From positions 1 to 26,159 of the IMG/VR virus record IMGVR_UViG_3300033571_010254: a DNA stretch of 26,159 bases; one strand, written 5' to 3'. The notes under the pieces were generated by a model, which did not search any database, had not been told where the DNA came from, and was given only the letters and a program-made list of their open reading frames with translations. Below are positions 1 to 8,537 of the stretch, piece after piece. The stretch's first letter is position 1. Each line of letters begins with the position of its first letter. Position numbers and translations under genes: made by a program. The stretch is from a virus.

Positions 1-347
1 CTAGAGCCCGCGATCGGTGGCGGCTTTACCGCGTACAGCGAAGTGGCTCTCTTGGTGATCGCGGAGTCAGAGATTTGTATGAAGCCAGTTGCCCTCTGGG
101 AAGGCTTTCTCGTCAGACCGTAGTCTGCAGCTCTGGAGTCCAAGTCTTGGTTGCGGATAGCGTCGATGTTGAGGGTCTCTAGGACGCTCAGTATGGAAGT
201 AGAGTTGTCGAAGTCATTAGCTGCTACTGCTTCAAGCAGGGTAAGCAACACGGAACCCGTAGCGAGGTCGTTGACCGAGGTGTCGGCAATGATCTTACGG
301 ACCAGTTGGCCCAAAATTTCGTTGTACGTCTTTAATTCTACTGCCAT
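1..347 (-). CDS. Baseplate J-like protein, N-terminal part (partial)
   Basis: This reading frame runs off the left window edge, so about 115 N-terminal residues are visible. It starts at the ATG read from 347, with GAGG about 7 nt upstream. The protein begins MAVELKTYNEILGQLVRKII and continues with the segments GSVLLTLLEAVAANDFDN and NIDAIRNQDLDSRAADYGL. A short helical N-terminus followed by 'GS..L.tllea.A' and 'LD.rA..yGl.R' is typical of the baseplate J / T4 gp6-gp47 wedge family, which links the hub to the tail fibre network. It begins 7 nt after the stop of the LysM/gp25-like gene, so it belongs to the same operon. The family call rests on pattern and position; only the N-terminus can be judged. 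Confidence 0.72.
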   Translation of the reverse strand, partial: MAVELKTYNEILGQLVRKIIADTSVNDLATGSVLLTLLEAVAANDFDNSTSILSVLETLNIDAIRNQDLDSRAADYGLTRKPSQRATGFIQISDSAITKRATSLYAVKPPPIAGS

Positions 348-354
348 TTTTGCC

Positions 355-1950
355 TCAATCTACTTGGGTGTTGACGGAGAATGAGATCGGTATAACAGAC
401 TGACCACCAGCCAAGACCACCTCTACGAACACCTTGTATCCACTTGCCCCATCTAGTAATTCTACTGTCAAAGTCTTAAGGCGGTCGAACCTTCTGTCAC
501 GAAGTATCTGATCTCCCACGGCTTCTGCCAACTTCTGGCGGGTAATTGCTGCGTTGGTATTCTTGTCGCCGATGTTGTAGGCCACACCATACTCTGGGTG
601 TCTAGCGAGCGAGGCTGCCTCAGTGCTCAGAAGTATCAGTAATGCCTGCATACCGTTGGCTGCGCCGTAGCTCAGCTGAACATCGCCGGCCGGCGTGAAC
701 GACAGATCTCCGTCGTCGCCAATATAGAGATCCACGCCTGCCTGGCGCTCGTCCTCGCTCTTACTCCTGAGAAACCAAGGTGTTGTCTTCTGGATCTGGT
801 TTGGATCCGGAGGTGTCCCAGATGGAATCAAGACGAAGAAGCTAGAGTTGATCGTCTGCGCTGCAAACACCCGTATGTACGCAGAGTCCGCCAAAGCGTA
901 TTTGTCCAGATCCTCGTCTCCAGAGAGCTCTAGCACCAACTCCCCAGATACTGGGATCTCGGTGATGGACCTTATGACCCTTTGGTCTGGGACTCGCTCA
1001 GTGTTGGACTGTAATAGTATGATTTGATTCAAATAGAATCTGTCACGATTGAGTACGTTGTTGGGGCCGATCTGGGCGATGTTGACTCGGTTGCCGTTAC
1101 CGTTGCTGATCAGAGACACTTGGACTCCGATCTCATCTACGTACGGTGGTTTCAGCCCGTTGGCGATAGCGATGTCGTACCAAAGATCCGGGTTACCCAA
1201 GGTGCGCTGTGCCAGCTGCTGCAGAGTCTCGCCGTACTGCATGCGAACCAACCTGCCTGAGGCATACTGACCGATATTGAAGTCTGGGTTGTTTGCGTTA
1301 GAACGAGCAAACGCGAAGGGATCAATAGCTGCATCACCCTTGATGATCTGCTCGTTGGCCAGGATAGTGTCGACTAGGTAGACACCTTGCTGAAACTGTG
1401 ACGACAGCTGTATCTCGTCTATGCCCTTGTTTAGAGTCTGGCGCACTGGACTTCTGTTGTACACGCGGTTGTAGTCTGGGTCAGTGCCTCCGATGTTGTC
1501 GGCGACTTGATCCCTAGCCACAACGAGATCCGCTCGGATCTTGAGAAACGTAGTTTTCGTGAAGGTCTCTACTCGCTTGGTCTCGGAGTCAACGATTACT
1601 GACTCTGGCTTCGTGAGAACTACTTCTTCTATTGTCAGCGCGTCGAACACCGAGTAATATCTGGATAGAAGCCTGGTCTCAGATGGAGTAGTGGTTGCGC
1701 CAGCCAGCTGAGCCTTGACCAGTGAGTCAAAGGTGCCGATCTCACGCTGTAAACGGTATGGGTCCTGATAACTGTCTAGACGCTGTAGTAGTGAGTCTTT
1801 GACTATACCCCAGTTCTCAACGATATACGGGTAGCGTATCTTGATGATGGCAGGGATGTCGGCGAGCGTGAAGGTCTCACTCAGCTTGTTCTTCAGCCAG
1901 AGGTTTAGGTCTGACATCTGTGAGAAGCCAGTCTCGATCGCACTAGTCAT
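355..1950 (-). CDS. Baseplate protein with LysM-like and gp25-like segments
   Basis: A 531-residue protein. Residues about 233-280 (RLVRMQYGETLQQLAQRTLG, then NPDLWYDIAIANGLKPP) read as a LysM-like module, common in myophage baseplate proteins next to the hub. The C-terminal 125 residues (from about 405, including LLILLSTEAASLARHPEYGV and the final beta-rich stretch) resemble the gp25/GPW wedge family. The N-terminal half is alpha/beta with no motif I can name. In many phages the LysM protein and the gp25-like protein are separate genes, so this looks like a fusion. It starts at ATG 1950, 3 nt after the stop of the preceding gene, which implies translational coupling. The role as a baseplate wedge or hub adaptor is inferred from the two segments and the neighbours. 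Confidence 0.7.
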   Translation of the reverse strand: MTSAIETGFSQMSDLNLWLKNKLSETFTLADIPAIIKIRYPYIVENWGIVKDSLLQRLDSYQDPYRLQREIGTFDSLVKAQLAGATTTPSETRLLSRYYSVFDALTIEEVVLTKPESVIVDSETKRVETFTKTTFLKIRADLVVARDQVADNIGGTDPDYNRVYNRSPVRQTLNKGIDEIQLSSQFQQGVYLVDTILANEQIIKGDAAIDPFAFARSNANNPDFNIGQYASGRLVRMQYGETLQQLAQRTLGNPDLWYDIAIANGLKPPYVDEIGVQVSLISNGNGNRVNIAQIGPNNVLNRDRFYLNQIILLQSNTERVPDQRVIRSITEIPVSGELVLELSGDEDLDKYALADSAYIRVFAAQTINSSFFVLIPSGTPPDPNQIQKTTPWFLRSKSEDERQAGVDLYIGDDGDLSFTPAGDVQLSYGAANGMQALLILLSTEAASLARHPEYGVAYNIGDKNTNAAITRQKLAEAVGDQILRDRRFDRLKTLTVELLDGASGYKVFVEVVLAGGQSVIPISFSVNTQVD

Positions 1951-1953
1951 CGG

Positions 1954-2895
1954 TTACCTACCAAACGATTTAAAGGCGCCAGACACTGCAGCTATTCCTG
2001 CCTTCGCACCCGATATTTTGTTCTTAAAACTAGAGAGCGTAGAAGAGTCACCACCCAAGCCAAGTACTTGTAGACGCAAGTTTCCCAGCTCCTTAAAATC
2101 GCTAAAACCAGTGCTGCTAAGGCTGTAAGCCCTAAGCTGTATATTGTAGTTGTAGAGCATTGGGTTGTCCGCTGAGCGAATCAGCTCAAAGCGCAAAATT
2201 GCACACTTATACTCTTGGTTGTCTTTGTACGAAAGGAACCTAAGTGGTTGCGCCTTGCTAGATGAGCCAAACCCAGCAATAGAAGAGCCGCCGCCTGACA
2301 GCTGGTTCTTGTTTGCTAGTAAGAATTTATAGAAATTGTGGAACGCTGCGTACCCACTAGACGCAGCTGCAACTCCAGACTCGTGCTTCTTAGATCCGCC
2401 AAGAATGTCACGTGCTTTATTTAGAGCGTTATCCAACTGTCCAGTAGTCTTGGCGAAGAACCCACCAGTTAGCGCACCTAGATTGAACTCTGGCGTATAG
2501 GCTGTTCTGCCATCGATCGCCGTGTTAGGCCTAGACACTACCGGCGACTCCTCGATGTGCTGAGGAGCTATACCGGTCGTGCCAGATATCGAGATATCGA
2601 AGTAGCGCTGTGGCGCATGCTCTTCTACGGTCCCACCGATGGTTGCAATAACGTTGGTGGCAAAATGCGTAGTTATACTGATGTTGTTGGGGTTTAGTGG
2701 GAGGTTGAATGATTTTTGTGCGCCACTAGAGTCAGTAGCAATAAAGGCATACGGGAGCGACTTATACCAGTTCTCTACTATTGGCTCGTATGGGCTTTTT
2801 CTGGAATTAATAGATTTTGCAATAGAAGTTACTAGCCCTCCTAATTGTGCTTGTGCAGCATCATTTACGGCTTTACTTGCTTCTCTTATTGGCAT
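1954..2895 (-). CDS. Baseplate/tail protein, hub-proximal
   Basis: A 313-residue protein with no signal peptide. The centre (about residues 60-110: FNLPLNPNNISITTHFATNV, then RYFDISISGTTG) and the part near residues 220-260 (LRFLSYKDNQEYKCAILRFE) are beta-rich. They resemble the tail proteins that in other myophages sit between the tape measure or hub and the LysM baseplate protein. A Gly/Ser-rich linker lies between them at about residues 200-215. The C-terminus is Gly/Ser/Lys-rich. The gene lies 20 nt downstream of the spike gene and 3 nt upstream of the LysM/gp25-like gene. I do not recognise a precise family; the baseplate assignment is from operon position. Confidence 0.55.
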   Translation of the reverse strand: MPIREASKAVNDAAQAQLGGLVTSIAKSINSRKSPYEPIVENWYKSLPYAFIATDSSGAQKSFNLPLNPNNISITTHFATNVIATIGGTVEEHAPQRYFDISISGTTGIAPQHIEESPVVSRPNTAIDGRTAYTPEFNLGALTGGFFAKTTGQLDNALNKARDILGGSKKHESGVAAASSGYAAFHNFYKFLLANKNQLSGGGSSIAGFGSSSKAQPLRFLSYKDNQEYKCAILRFELIRSADNPMLYNYNIQLRAYSLSSTGFSDFKELGNLRLQVLGLGGDSSTLSSFKNKISGAKAGIAAVSGAFKSFGR

Positions 2896-2915
2896 CTACA
2901 ACACCCCCTCGACTA

Positions 2916-3914
2916 TTATAGACTGCCTTTGATCAGGGATAGTTTAACCTTCAGTGCCAGTATCTGCGCCCACGTAGGAGAGGCAGACACAGGTGAGCAG
3001 GGACCCAAGTGGTGTGGTATGACCAAAAGGCCAATGTTGTCGATTAGTTGTATGATAGAGTCGATGAGCTCGACGCCACCGAAGCCAATGGCTATCTTGG
3101 CACCCTTGATCTTTACTCCAGCAAGGCCAGACATCTCGAGCTGAGTTGTATCTATCTTCACTGACTTCTTCGCAGATATTGCAGCGTCGATACAAGACAC
3201 ATCTATCTTCTGAGTCTTCTTGTCGATCGCTATAGTCACCAAGCCAGAGGTGATAGTAGTTGTGCCGCCAGCTTTGTCGATCTTGATGCTCTGCGGCAAG
3301 ACGACGGAGGCATCAGTAACCTCGTAGCCACCCTTCTCGTCGAAACCAAAGCTACTACCCGATATGAGCGGGTTATATGCTAATGCGTCTGGTAGGGTTG
3401 GCGTCATGATTGGTAGCTTTAGTTGCGCATCAACTGTGGGCAACGGCTTGCCTTGAAAGGTAATTTTGTAGCTACCATCTTTCTTTATCTGGGTCTTAAT
3501 GCCATTGTAGCAAGACTCGTAGCCAACGTCATCGGCTGGCACTTGGCTTTTACGCTTAGGGTGTTTGACAGCGCCGAGTATCACCCCCTCAGAGCCAGAC
3601 AACTGAGCAACTATAACTGTGTCCCCAGATTTTAAACCGTAGTCTAGTGGGTTGACATCAGGCAAAGCCGGAGGGATTATGTTCTCCATCTTGGTGTAAG
3701 TGTACTGCTCGTAGTTGTACGGGCTACCGAAGCGAACCATTTGAATGCATTGTATCTGATAGCGTCTACCATTAGATGCCACATCGACAAAGTATCTGAC
3801 GCTACCGAGCTCTTTATCGTCCGTTTTATCCACTACAACCCCAGTAACAATAGGGTTGTTCGGCACTACTGCGATACTGCTTATATCACGCCATATGGAG
3901 GAGTCTTTTATCAC
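2916..3914 (-). CDS. Baseplate spike protein, OB-fold plus beta-helix repeats
   Basis: A 332-residue protein. Residues about 20-120 fit the OB-fold seen in gpV/gp5-type spikes: NPIVTGVVVDKTDDKELGSV, then a stretch ending SGDTVIVAQLSGSEGVILGA. Residues about 195-275 are short alternating Val/Ile/Lys strands (SIKIDKAGGTTTITSG, DKKTQKIDVSCIDAAISAKK), as expected for a triple-stranded beta-helix. The C-terminal tail (VELIDSIIQLIDNIGLLVIP and the end ALKVKLSLIKGSL) matches the usual ending of myophage spike or baseplate-assembly proteins. Its ATG overlaps the stop of the hub gene by 4 nt, so the two are translationally coupled, and hub-spike pairing is the rule in contractile tails. There is no lysozyme domain such as that in T4 gp5. 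Confidence 0.7.
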   Translation of the reverse strand: MIKDSSIWRDISSIAVVPNNPIVTGVVVDKTDDKELGSVRYFVDVASNGRRYQIQCIQMVRFGSPYNYEQYTYTKMENIIPPALPDVNPLDYGLKSGDTVIVAQLSGSEGVILGAVKHPKRKSQVPADDVGYESCYNGIKTQIKKDGSYKITFQGKPLPTVDAQLKLPIMTPTLPDALAYNPLISGSSFGFDEKGGYEVTDASVVLPQSIKIDKAGGTTTITSGLVTIAIDKKTQKIDVSCIDAAISAKKSVKIDTTQLEMSGLAGVKIKGAKIAIGFGGVELIDSIIQLIDNIGLLVIPHHLGPCSPVSASPTWAQILALKVKLSLIKGSL

Positions 3915-5638
3915 TTAGTCACCAAGACATTTTTGTTGTTTTTAGGATCGCTCGGCGCCTTTGAATCAACTCCAAAACCACTGTTTCCGCTCGCTATCTT
4001 AGAAGACCCTTCATTGTCGACAATAATACCTCTAACGAACTGAACCGTAGTTGTGTAGTTTAGTGCACCATTTGGGTTCTTTTCTACTGAGTGGGAAACG
4101 CTCTCTACGTGGGCCAAGATGTGCGGATCATTACCGCTTCCAAAATTAGGTATCCCACTAGTCGATACGAAGCTAGCATCCGATATAGAGTTTGCTGAAA
4201 ACAAGATGTTGTTTCCAACGGATATGTAGCCACTCTGACCAGAGAATACAACAGTACCATTTAACATTTTATGCGTGTCGAAGTACCACTCTTGTAGCAC
4301 TTCGAGCCAATCTCTGATTCCTACTATGTCAGGAGCTCCGTCGCTCTTTAGTGGGAACATAGTGACTTCTATGCGTATAGGTTTAAAACCACTGATTGTA
4401 TAGCTGGGTATACTGTAGATAGCGTTATTGCCCTTGAATACCGCCTTAGGTACTTCTAAGCTTGGCCACAGCGATAGAACCGGCATTACCTCAATAAAGT
4501 TAATCACATCACCCCAGTTGCCGCCGACGTCAACGTAAAGGATGTTCGCGGTATCTATGTAGGTCTTAGGCAGTAGGAAGAAGGAGGATGTTATTTCAGA
4601 TTTGTGATCAGATCCAAGCACAGACACAGATGGCGAAGAAAAAGGCAGCAAAGAAGAAAGCGACAACCCTTCTCTTTTCAGAGAGAACGGCCTGATCCGC
4701 TTAAATATGGTCATGTTTGGTGACCCATCTGAAAAATCAAGATCAGCGAGTATTTCGTTGATACCGCCAACAGTAGTGGTAGCGTTAAGAACCTGCCATA
4801 TGGAGTTCACGCCTAATATGGTCGTGTAGTCAAATGCCCCAGCCGCTTCCACATTATTCTCGTACTCACCTTCTCTAACGAGCTTACCGTACTTGCGCTC
4901 AACAATAGATGACAGGCGAAACTCTGGTGTCTTACCCATGTATAGTGGGATGCTACCCGGTAGGTAAAATGGGGCGAATGGCATAAAGCGCTCTGCCATC
5001 TCTGCGCTTAGGCTAGATGTTATATTGAAAGCGCTTCCTTGCTTGCCCCATATATCCAACAGCATCTCTGCGATGTCGCTTGAACTTACGACGCCCTTGT
5101 TGTACAGACCTCTAACCTTATCGTCAAAAACAAAACGAGTAGCCTGACCAACACCAGAGTTGCCCGGTGCAGCCGCCAATGCCTTTGGAGACTCTGAGGC
5201 AATAGTATCGATGTATATCATTGCTTCTAAGGCAGAAGCCCAGTCTCTACCAGATATGGTGTAGGTCGTTATCCACGCACCCGTGGTTTGATCGACTTGA
5301 CGAGTTGCTCTAACCGTATCTATGCGCCCAATCCATTTAAGTGAGTCTTGCTCCCATTGGACAAGAGAGAGGTCTGGGATTTGTTTCTCGTCAATAAAAA
5401 TAGAGATCCAGCTACCGACGCTTATCAGCGATACCCAGTTGCTGGATGAGTCGAGTTGTATGGCAAATGTGCCGGATGCGGAAGACTTGGCTTTACTTGT
5501 TTTTACAGATATCACATTAGAACTGATATCTATCTCGGTAGACCCGATTGGCGCTACTGCAGAATTTTTTAAATTAGAGCCCTCTCTCTCATCGAGATTA
5601 AAAACTATAACTCTACAGTCTGGTTGTTTAATAGTCAT
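3911..5638 (-). CDS. Baseplate hub protein (gpD/gp27-like)
   Basis: A 575-residue protein beginning MTIKQPDCRVIVFN. The N-terminal third (residues about 30-140) holds TEIDISSNVISVKTSKAKSS, then SGTFAIQLDSSSNWVSL, KWIGRIDTVRATRQVDQTTG and TYTISGRDWASAL. This is the 'viS....ks.s...g.f.i.L' to 'GrvD.v' to 'i.GrDwa..L' progression of hub proteins related to late-control gpD and T4 gp27. The middle and C-terminus are beta-rich without a recognised motif. The gene lies directly after the tape measure and overlaps the spike gene by 4 nt, where a hub is expected. Confidence in 'hub' comes equally from motif flow and position. Confidence 0.65.
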   Translation of the reverse strand: MTIKQPDCRVIVFNLDEREGSNLKNSAVAPIGSTEIDISSNVISVKTSKAKSSASGTFAIQLDSSSNWVSLISVGSWISIFIDEKQIPDLSLVQWEQDSLKWIGRIDTVRATRQVDQTTGAWITTYTISGRDWASALEAMIYIDTIASESPKALAAAPGNSGVGQATRFVFDDKVRGLYNKGVVSSSDIAEMLLDIWGKQGSAFNITSSLSAEMAERFMPFAPFYLPGSIPLYMGKTPEFRLSSIVERKYGKLVREGEYENNVEAAGAFDYTTILGVNSIWQVLNATTTVGGINEILADLDFSDGSPNMTIFKRIRPFSLKREGLSLSSLLPFSSPSVSVLGSDHKSEITSSFFLLPKTYIDTANILYVDVGGNWGDVINFIEVMPVLSLWPSLEVPKAVFKGNNAIYSIPSYTISGFKPIRIEVTMFPLKSDGAPDIVGIRDWLEVLQEWYFDTHKMLNGTVVFSGQSGYISVGNNILFSANSISDASFVSTSGIPNFGSGNDPHILAHVESVSHSVEKNPNGALNYTTTVQFVRGIIVDNEGSSKIASGNSGFGVDSKAPSDPKNNKNVLVTK

Positions 5639-5651
5639 TCATGGACCCATC

Positions 5652-8537
5652 TTATTGTAAAGCCTTAGGTGAGCTTTTCCTCATATTCGGCCGAATATCA
5701 CTAGCTGGTTGTACTGTGGTCGTCGATGTTGCCGGTTTTACTGAAGAACCAGGTCCGCCTTTTTCGCCTATAGCTGCGATAAATTTATCCACTGCTGCGG
5801 TAAAGTTGGCGACAGAGCCATCGAATGCTCCTGTATCCAACTTCATCTCGCCTGCGGCTGTAGTAGCTTTAGTCATTGCCTTTAGTGGCTCGAGTGACGT
5901 AGCTATCCTGCTCATCTCCGCTGCTATCTTGCCTAGACCACCACCAACTTCCTCCCCGGCACCAGACATCCTAGCCTTACCGGTAGCTGGAGCTACTTTA
6001 GTGCTCATCTGAGCTGCGGCTGCGTCACCTGTTATTTGTTTCAATTCCTCTTTAGAGAATTCGCCATTACCAAGTGAAGCAAGCCCCTCTCTATTTAAAC
6101 CACTGGCCTTTACTATCGCATCGTCGCCCGGTATTAGATTACCGCTCTTTATTCTTTCAATTTGATCTTTATCGGTCGTCAGCGCTGACAAATTCGACAT
6201 GATCTTAGAGCGTTTCGTCTCTACAAAATCAGAAGCTCTTTTCTGTGCGTCTTCGCGCAGCTCCCCAGATTGATCAAAGAACATCTCTGAGATACCGAGT
6301 CTCTCTGCAGTGGTCTTCGCTAGCTTCGTTTCGCCGGCCTTCAATAGTCCTTGAACGGTCCTTGCTTCCTCTGTACTCACAGCAGCTGCGTTAGCCCTAC
6401 CAGGCATAGACATATCTGAGAACTTATTGGACAGGTCAGCCTGCTCTATCAGAGATGCAAATGTCAGCCCAGTATCGGAGGACATTGCTTTTACAGCTTG
6501 CATGCCTTTCTCTACCGCATTTAAGTTCAATCTCTGATCGAGACCATTGCCTCTAGTAGAGTCCAAACTACGAAGCATGCCTGCGTTAGTGGCTCCGGTA
6601 ACATCTATACCAGATGCAGCTGACGATCCAGATAGTTGAGTTAGGGAGTCTACCATGTCGCCAAATGACTTAGCATCATCTACGCCTCTTGCGACAGCGT
6701 TGGCCAAGATGTCTTCTATCTGCTTATCGCTACCACCAACCTGAGCTACTTGGCCGATTCTAGCGAGGTAATCTTGTCCAGAAGTTACGCCAGAGACTCC
6801 AACCTCAGCAGCTCTACTGACCGCAGCCTGCATGCCTGCTGCGCCGCGTTTCGTGAACACGTCACCCATTGAGCGAGCCGCAGTCTGGTACATCGCTGCT
6901 TGTTCTTCGGTGCTAACTCCTAGACCTGCCATCCCTAGTCTGCTCTTCTGCATCTCAGAGAAAACGTCGCTTCTTCTTTGGCCAAAACCAGAAGACGCAG
7001 CAAAGTTGGTTGCGGACTGATTGTAGAACTCTTGCATCGCAGAGCCCTTGATCTCATTTGTAGCTCTAGATAAATCGTATCGGTTTTGGTAGCCTTCTAT
7101 GCTTGCTTGGTTTACAGAAATGCCTCGAGTCACATCTATGCCTCGCATACCAAGCGCTTCTGCATGCCTTGCGGCTTCTTTTGCGGCCTTAGCAGCAATA
7201 CCTACTGGATTTAAAGTACTACCAGACGCAGCAGATATATCTAGGCCAGCACTAATACCCGCACCTGCTGCGTCTATAGTCTGACCGATTAACATGTCTT
7301 TGCCTTGTTCGTTGCCCTTCTCTGTAGATCGACCTGCGGCTTGCGACTGTACCATTGCCAACGCCATCATGTCGCCTTGGGATGCACCATAGTGCTCCAT
7401 GAATGTCTGGTTTTGTATTCTAGCAAACTGCGCTCTTTGCGCCATCTGTTGATTCTCAGAAGTAACTGCTCCGTAAGTATACAACTTACCCGCTGCTTGT
7501 ATCCCAGCAGATGCCGCGTCAAGGACAGAAATCATGCTTCCACGATTCCCGCTATCCTTGCCTTGCCTATTCATCTCCTTGACGATCTTATTCTGATCAT
7601 CCATGGCTTTGCCAGCATCGACCACTGATTTCTTGAAATCTTCCAGGGCCTCTGGTGACTCGTCGAGCGCGTCGATAAATTTCTGCTGAGCATCTAGAAA
7701 CTTATTGGTTAAATCATTAAGCTTACTAGACTCTTCGTCCATGGTACCAGTCTTACCCTGCGAGACCTTGTATTGTAGAGCTAGATTGTCTCTCTGGGCG
7801 AGTATCTTTTCTCTCTTGGCTTCGCTTGACTTTAGTACGCTCTCGGTATCTAAGCCCTTGCTCTTTATTACTTGCTCTGCGGCCTCTAGCGTTACAGCTC
7901 TTCTCTTAGTTGTCTCTAACTTTTTTGCCTTGCCTAGAAACTCCTTATCAAGCTCATCGGTATTGCTCATATTGCTGATGGTTTCAAACAACGAAGCTCG
8001 CTGAGTATCTGCTTTAGCTGCTAGCTGTTCCTTACCCTCTTGTATCCTTGATTCATTAATACCACCGCTCTCGACCAGGATTTTTGCTCGATGCATGGCG
8101 TGAGCTCTTGCAGCGAAAGGCAAGGACTTTAGCGACATGTCCTTATTGGCATGCTCGCGCACCTGGTTAGCCATACGCTCGCGAAGCATCAGGTCGTGTT
8201 CAGTTAGATTTTGAACATAATTATCGCCAAGAGTAGACACTCTCTCTTTTGTTTGAGTTAGACGATTCTCCATCCTATTTAGAGCGACTCTTTCTTTAGA
8301 GCCTTCTGGAGTGCCTAGTGCGTCTTCGTATATGTGGCCATAGCGTTTTTGAAGTGTATCGTAATATTCCTGCTCTTCGTGCCAGTCGCGCTCTTGGTCT
8401 CTAAGTCCTTTGGTTTCTAGATTTTTCAATCTATTGAACTTATCGACAGCCTCTACATACGGCTTCATGAAGCTGTCGGTGCGCTCGTTGATATGCTTCT
8501 TGTCTTTACGGCTATTGATATCGTCGTTGTCAGCCAT
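5652..8537 (-). CDS. Tail tape measure protein
   Basis: A 961-residue protein, the longest in the tail operon. The first ~330 residues are highly charged and helical, rich in Glu/Lys/Arg (for example QERDWHEEQEYYDTLQKRYG), and look like coiled coil. Residues ~340-560 are Ala/Gly/Ser/Met-rich with weakly hydrophobic stretches (ISVLDAASAGIQAAGKLYTY; GAGISAGLDISAASGSTL), as in tape measure regions that may later insert into membrane. The rest is helical with repeated Ala/Met-rich turns. Its ATG overlaps the stop of the frameshift product G-T (8530-8532), the standard chaperone-to-tape-measure junction. Length usually scales with tail length: at roughly 1.5 Å per residue, 961 residues would suggest a tail near 140 nm (rule of thumb, inference). 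Confidence 0.9.
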   Translation of the reverse strand: MADNDDINSRKDKKHINERTDSFMKPYVEAVDKFNRLKNLETKGLRDQERDWHEEQEYYDTLQKRYGHIYEDALGTPEGSKERVALNRMENRLTQTKERVSTLGDNYVQNLTEHDLMLRERMANQVREHANKDMSLKSLPFAARAHAMHRAKILVESGGINESRIQEGKEQLAAKADTQRASLFETISNMSNTDELDKEFLGKAKKLETTKRRAVTLEAAEQVIKSKGLDTESVLKSSEAKREKILAQRDNLALQYKVSQGKTGTMDEESSKLNDLTNKFLDAQQKFIDALDESPEALEDFKKSVVDAGKAMDDQNKIVKEMNRQGKDSGNRGSMISVLDAASAGIQAAGKLYTYGAVTSENQQMAQRAQFARIQNQTFMEHYGASQGDMMALAMVQSQAAGRSTEKGNEQGKDMLIGQTIDAAGAGISAGLDISAASGSTLNPVGIAAKAAKEAARHAEALGMRGIDVTRGISVNQASIEGYQNRYDLSRATNEIKGSAMQEFYNQSATNFAASSGFGQRRSDVFSEMQKSRLGMAGLGVSTEEQAAMYQTAARSMGDVFTKRGAAGMQAAVSRAAEVGVSGVTSGQDYLARIGQVAQVGGSDKQIEDILANAVARGVDDAKSFGDMVDSLTQLSGSSAASGIDVTGATNAGMLRSLDSTRGNGLDQRLNLNAVEKGMQAVKAMSSDTGLTFASLIEQADLSNKFSDMSMPGRANAAAVSTEEARTVQGLLKAGETKLAKTTAERLGISEMFFDQSGELREDAQKRASDFVETKRSKIMSNLSALTTDKDQIERIKSGNLIPGDDAIVKASGLNREGLASLGNGEFSKEELKQITGDAAAAQMSTKVAPATGKARMSGAGEEVGGGLGKIAAEMSRIATSLEPLKAMTKATTAAGEMKLDTGAFDGSVANFTAAVDKFIAAIGEKGGPGSSVKPATSTTTVQPASDIRPNMRKSSPKALQ

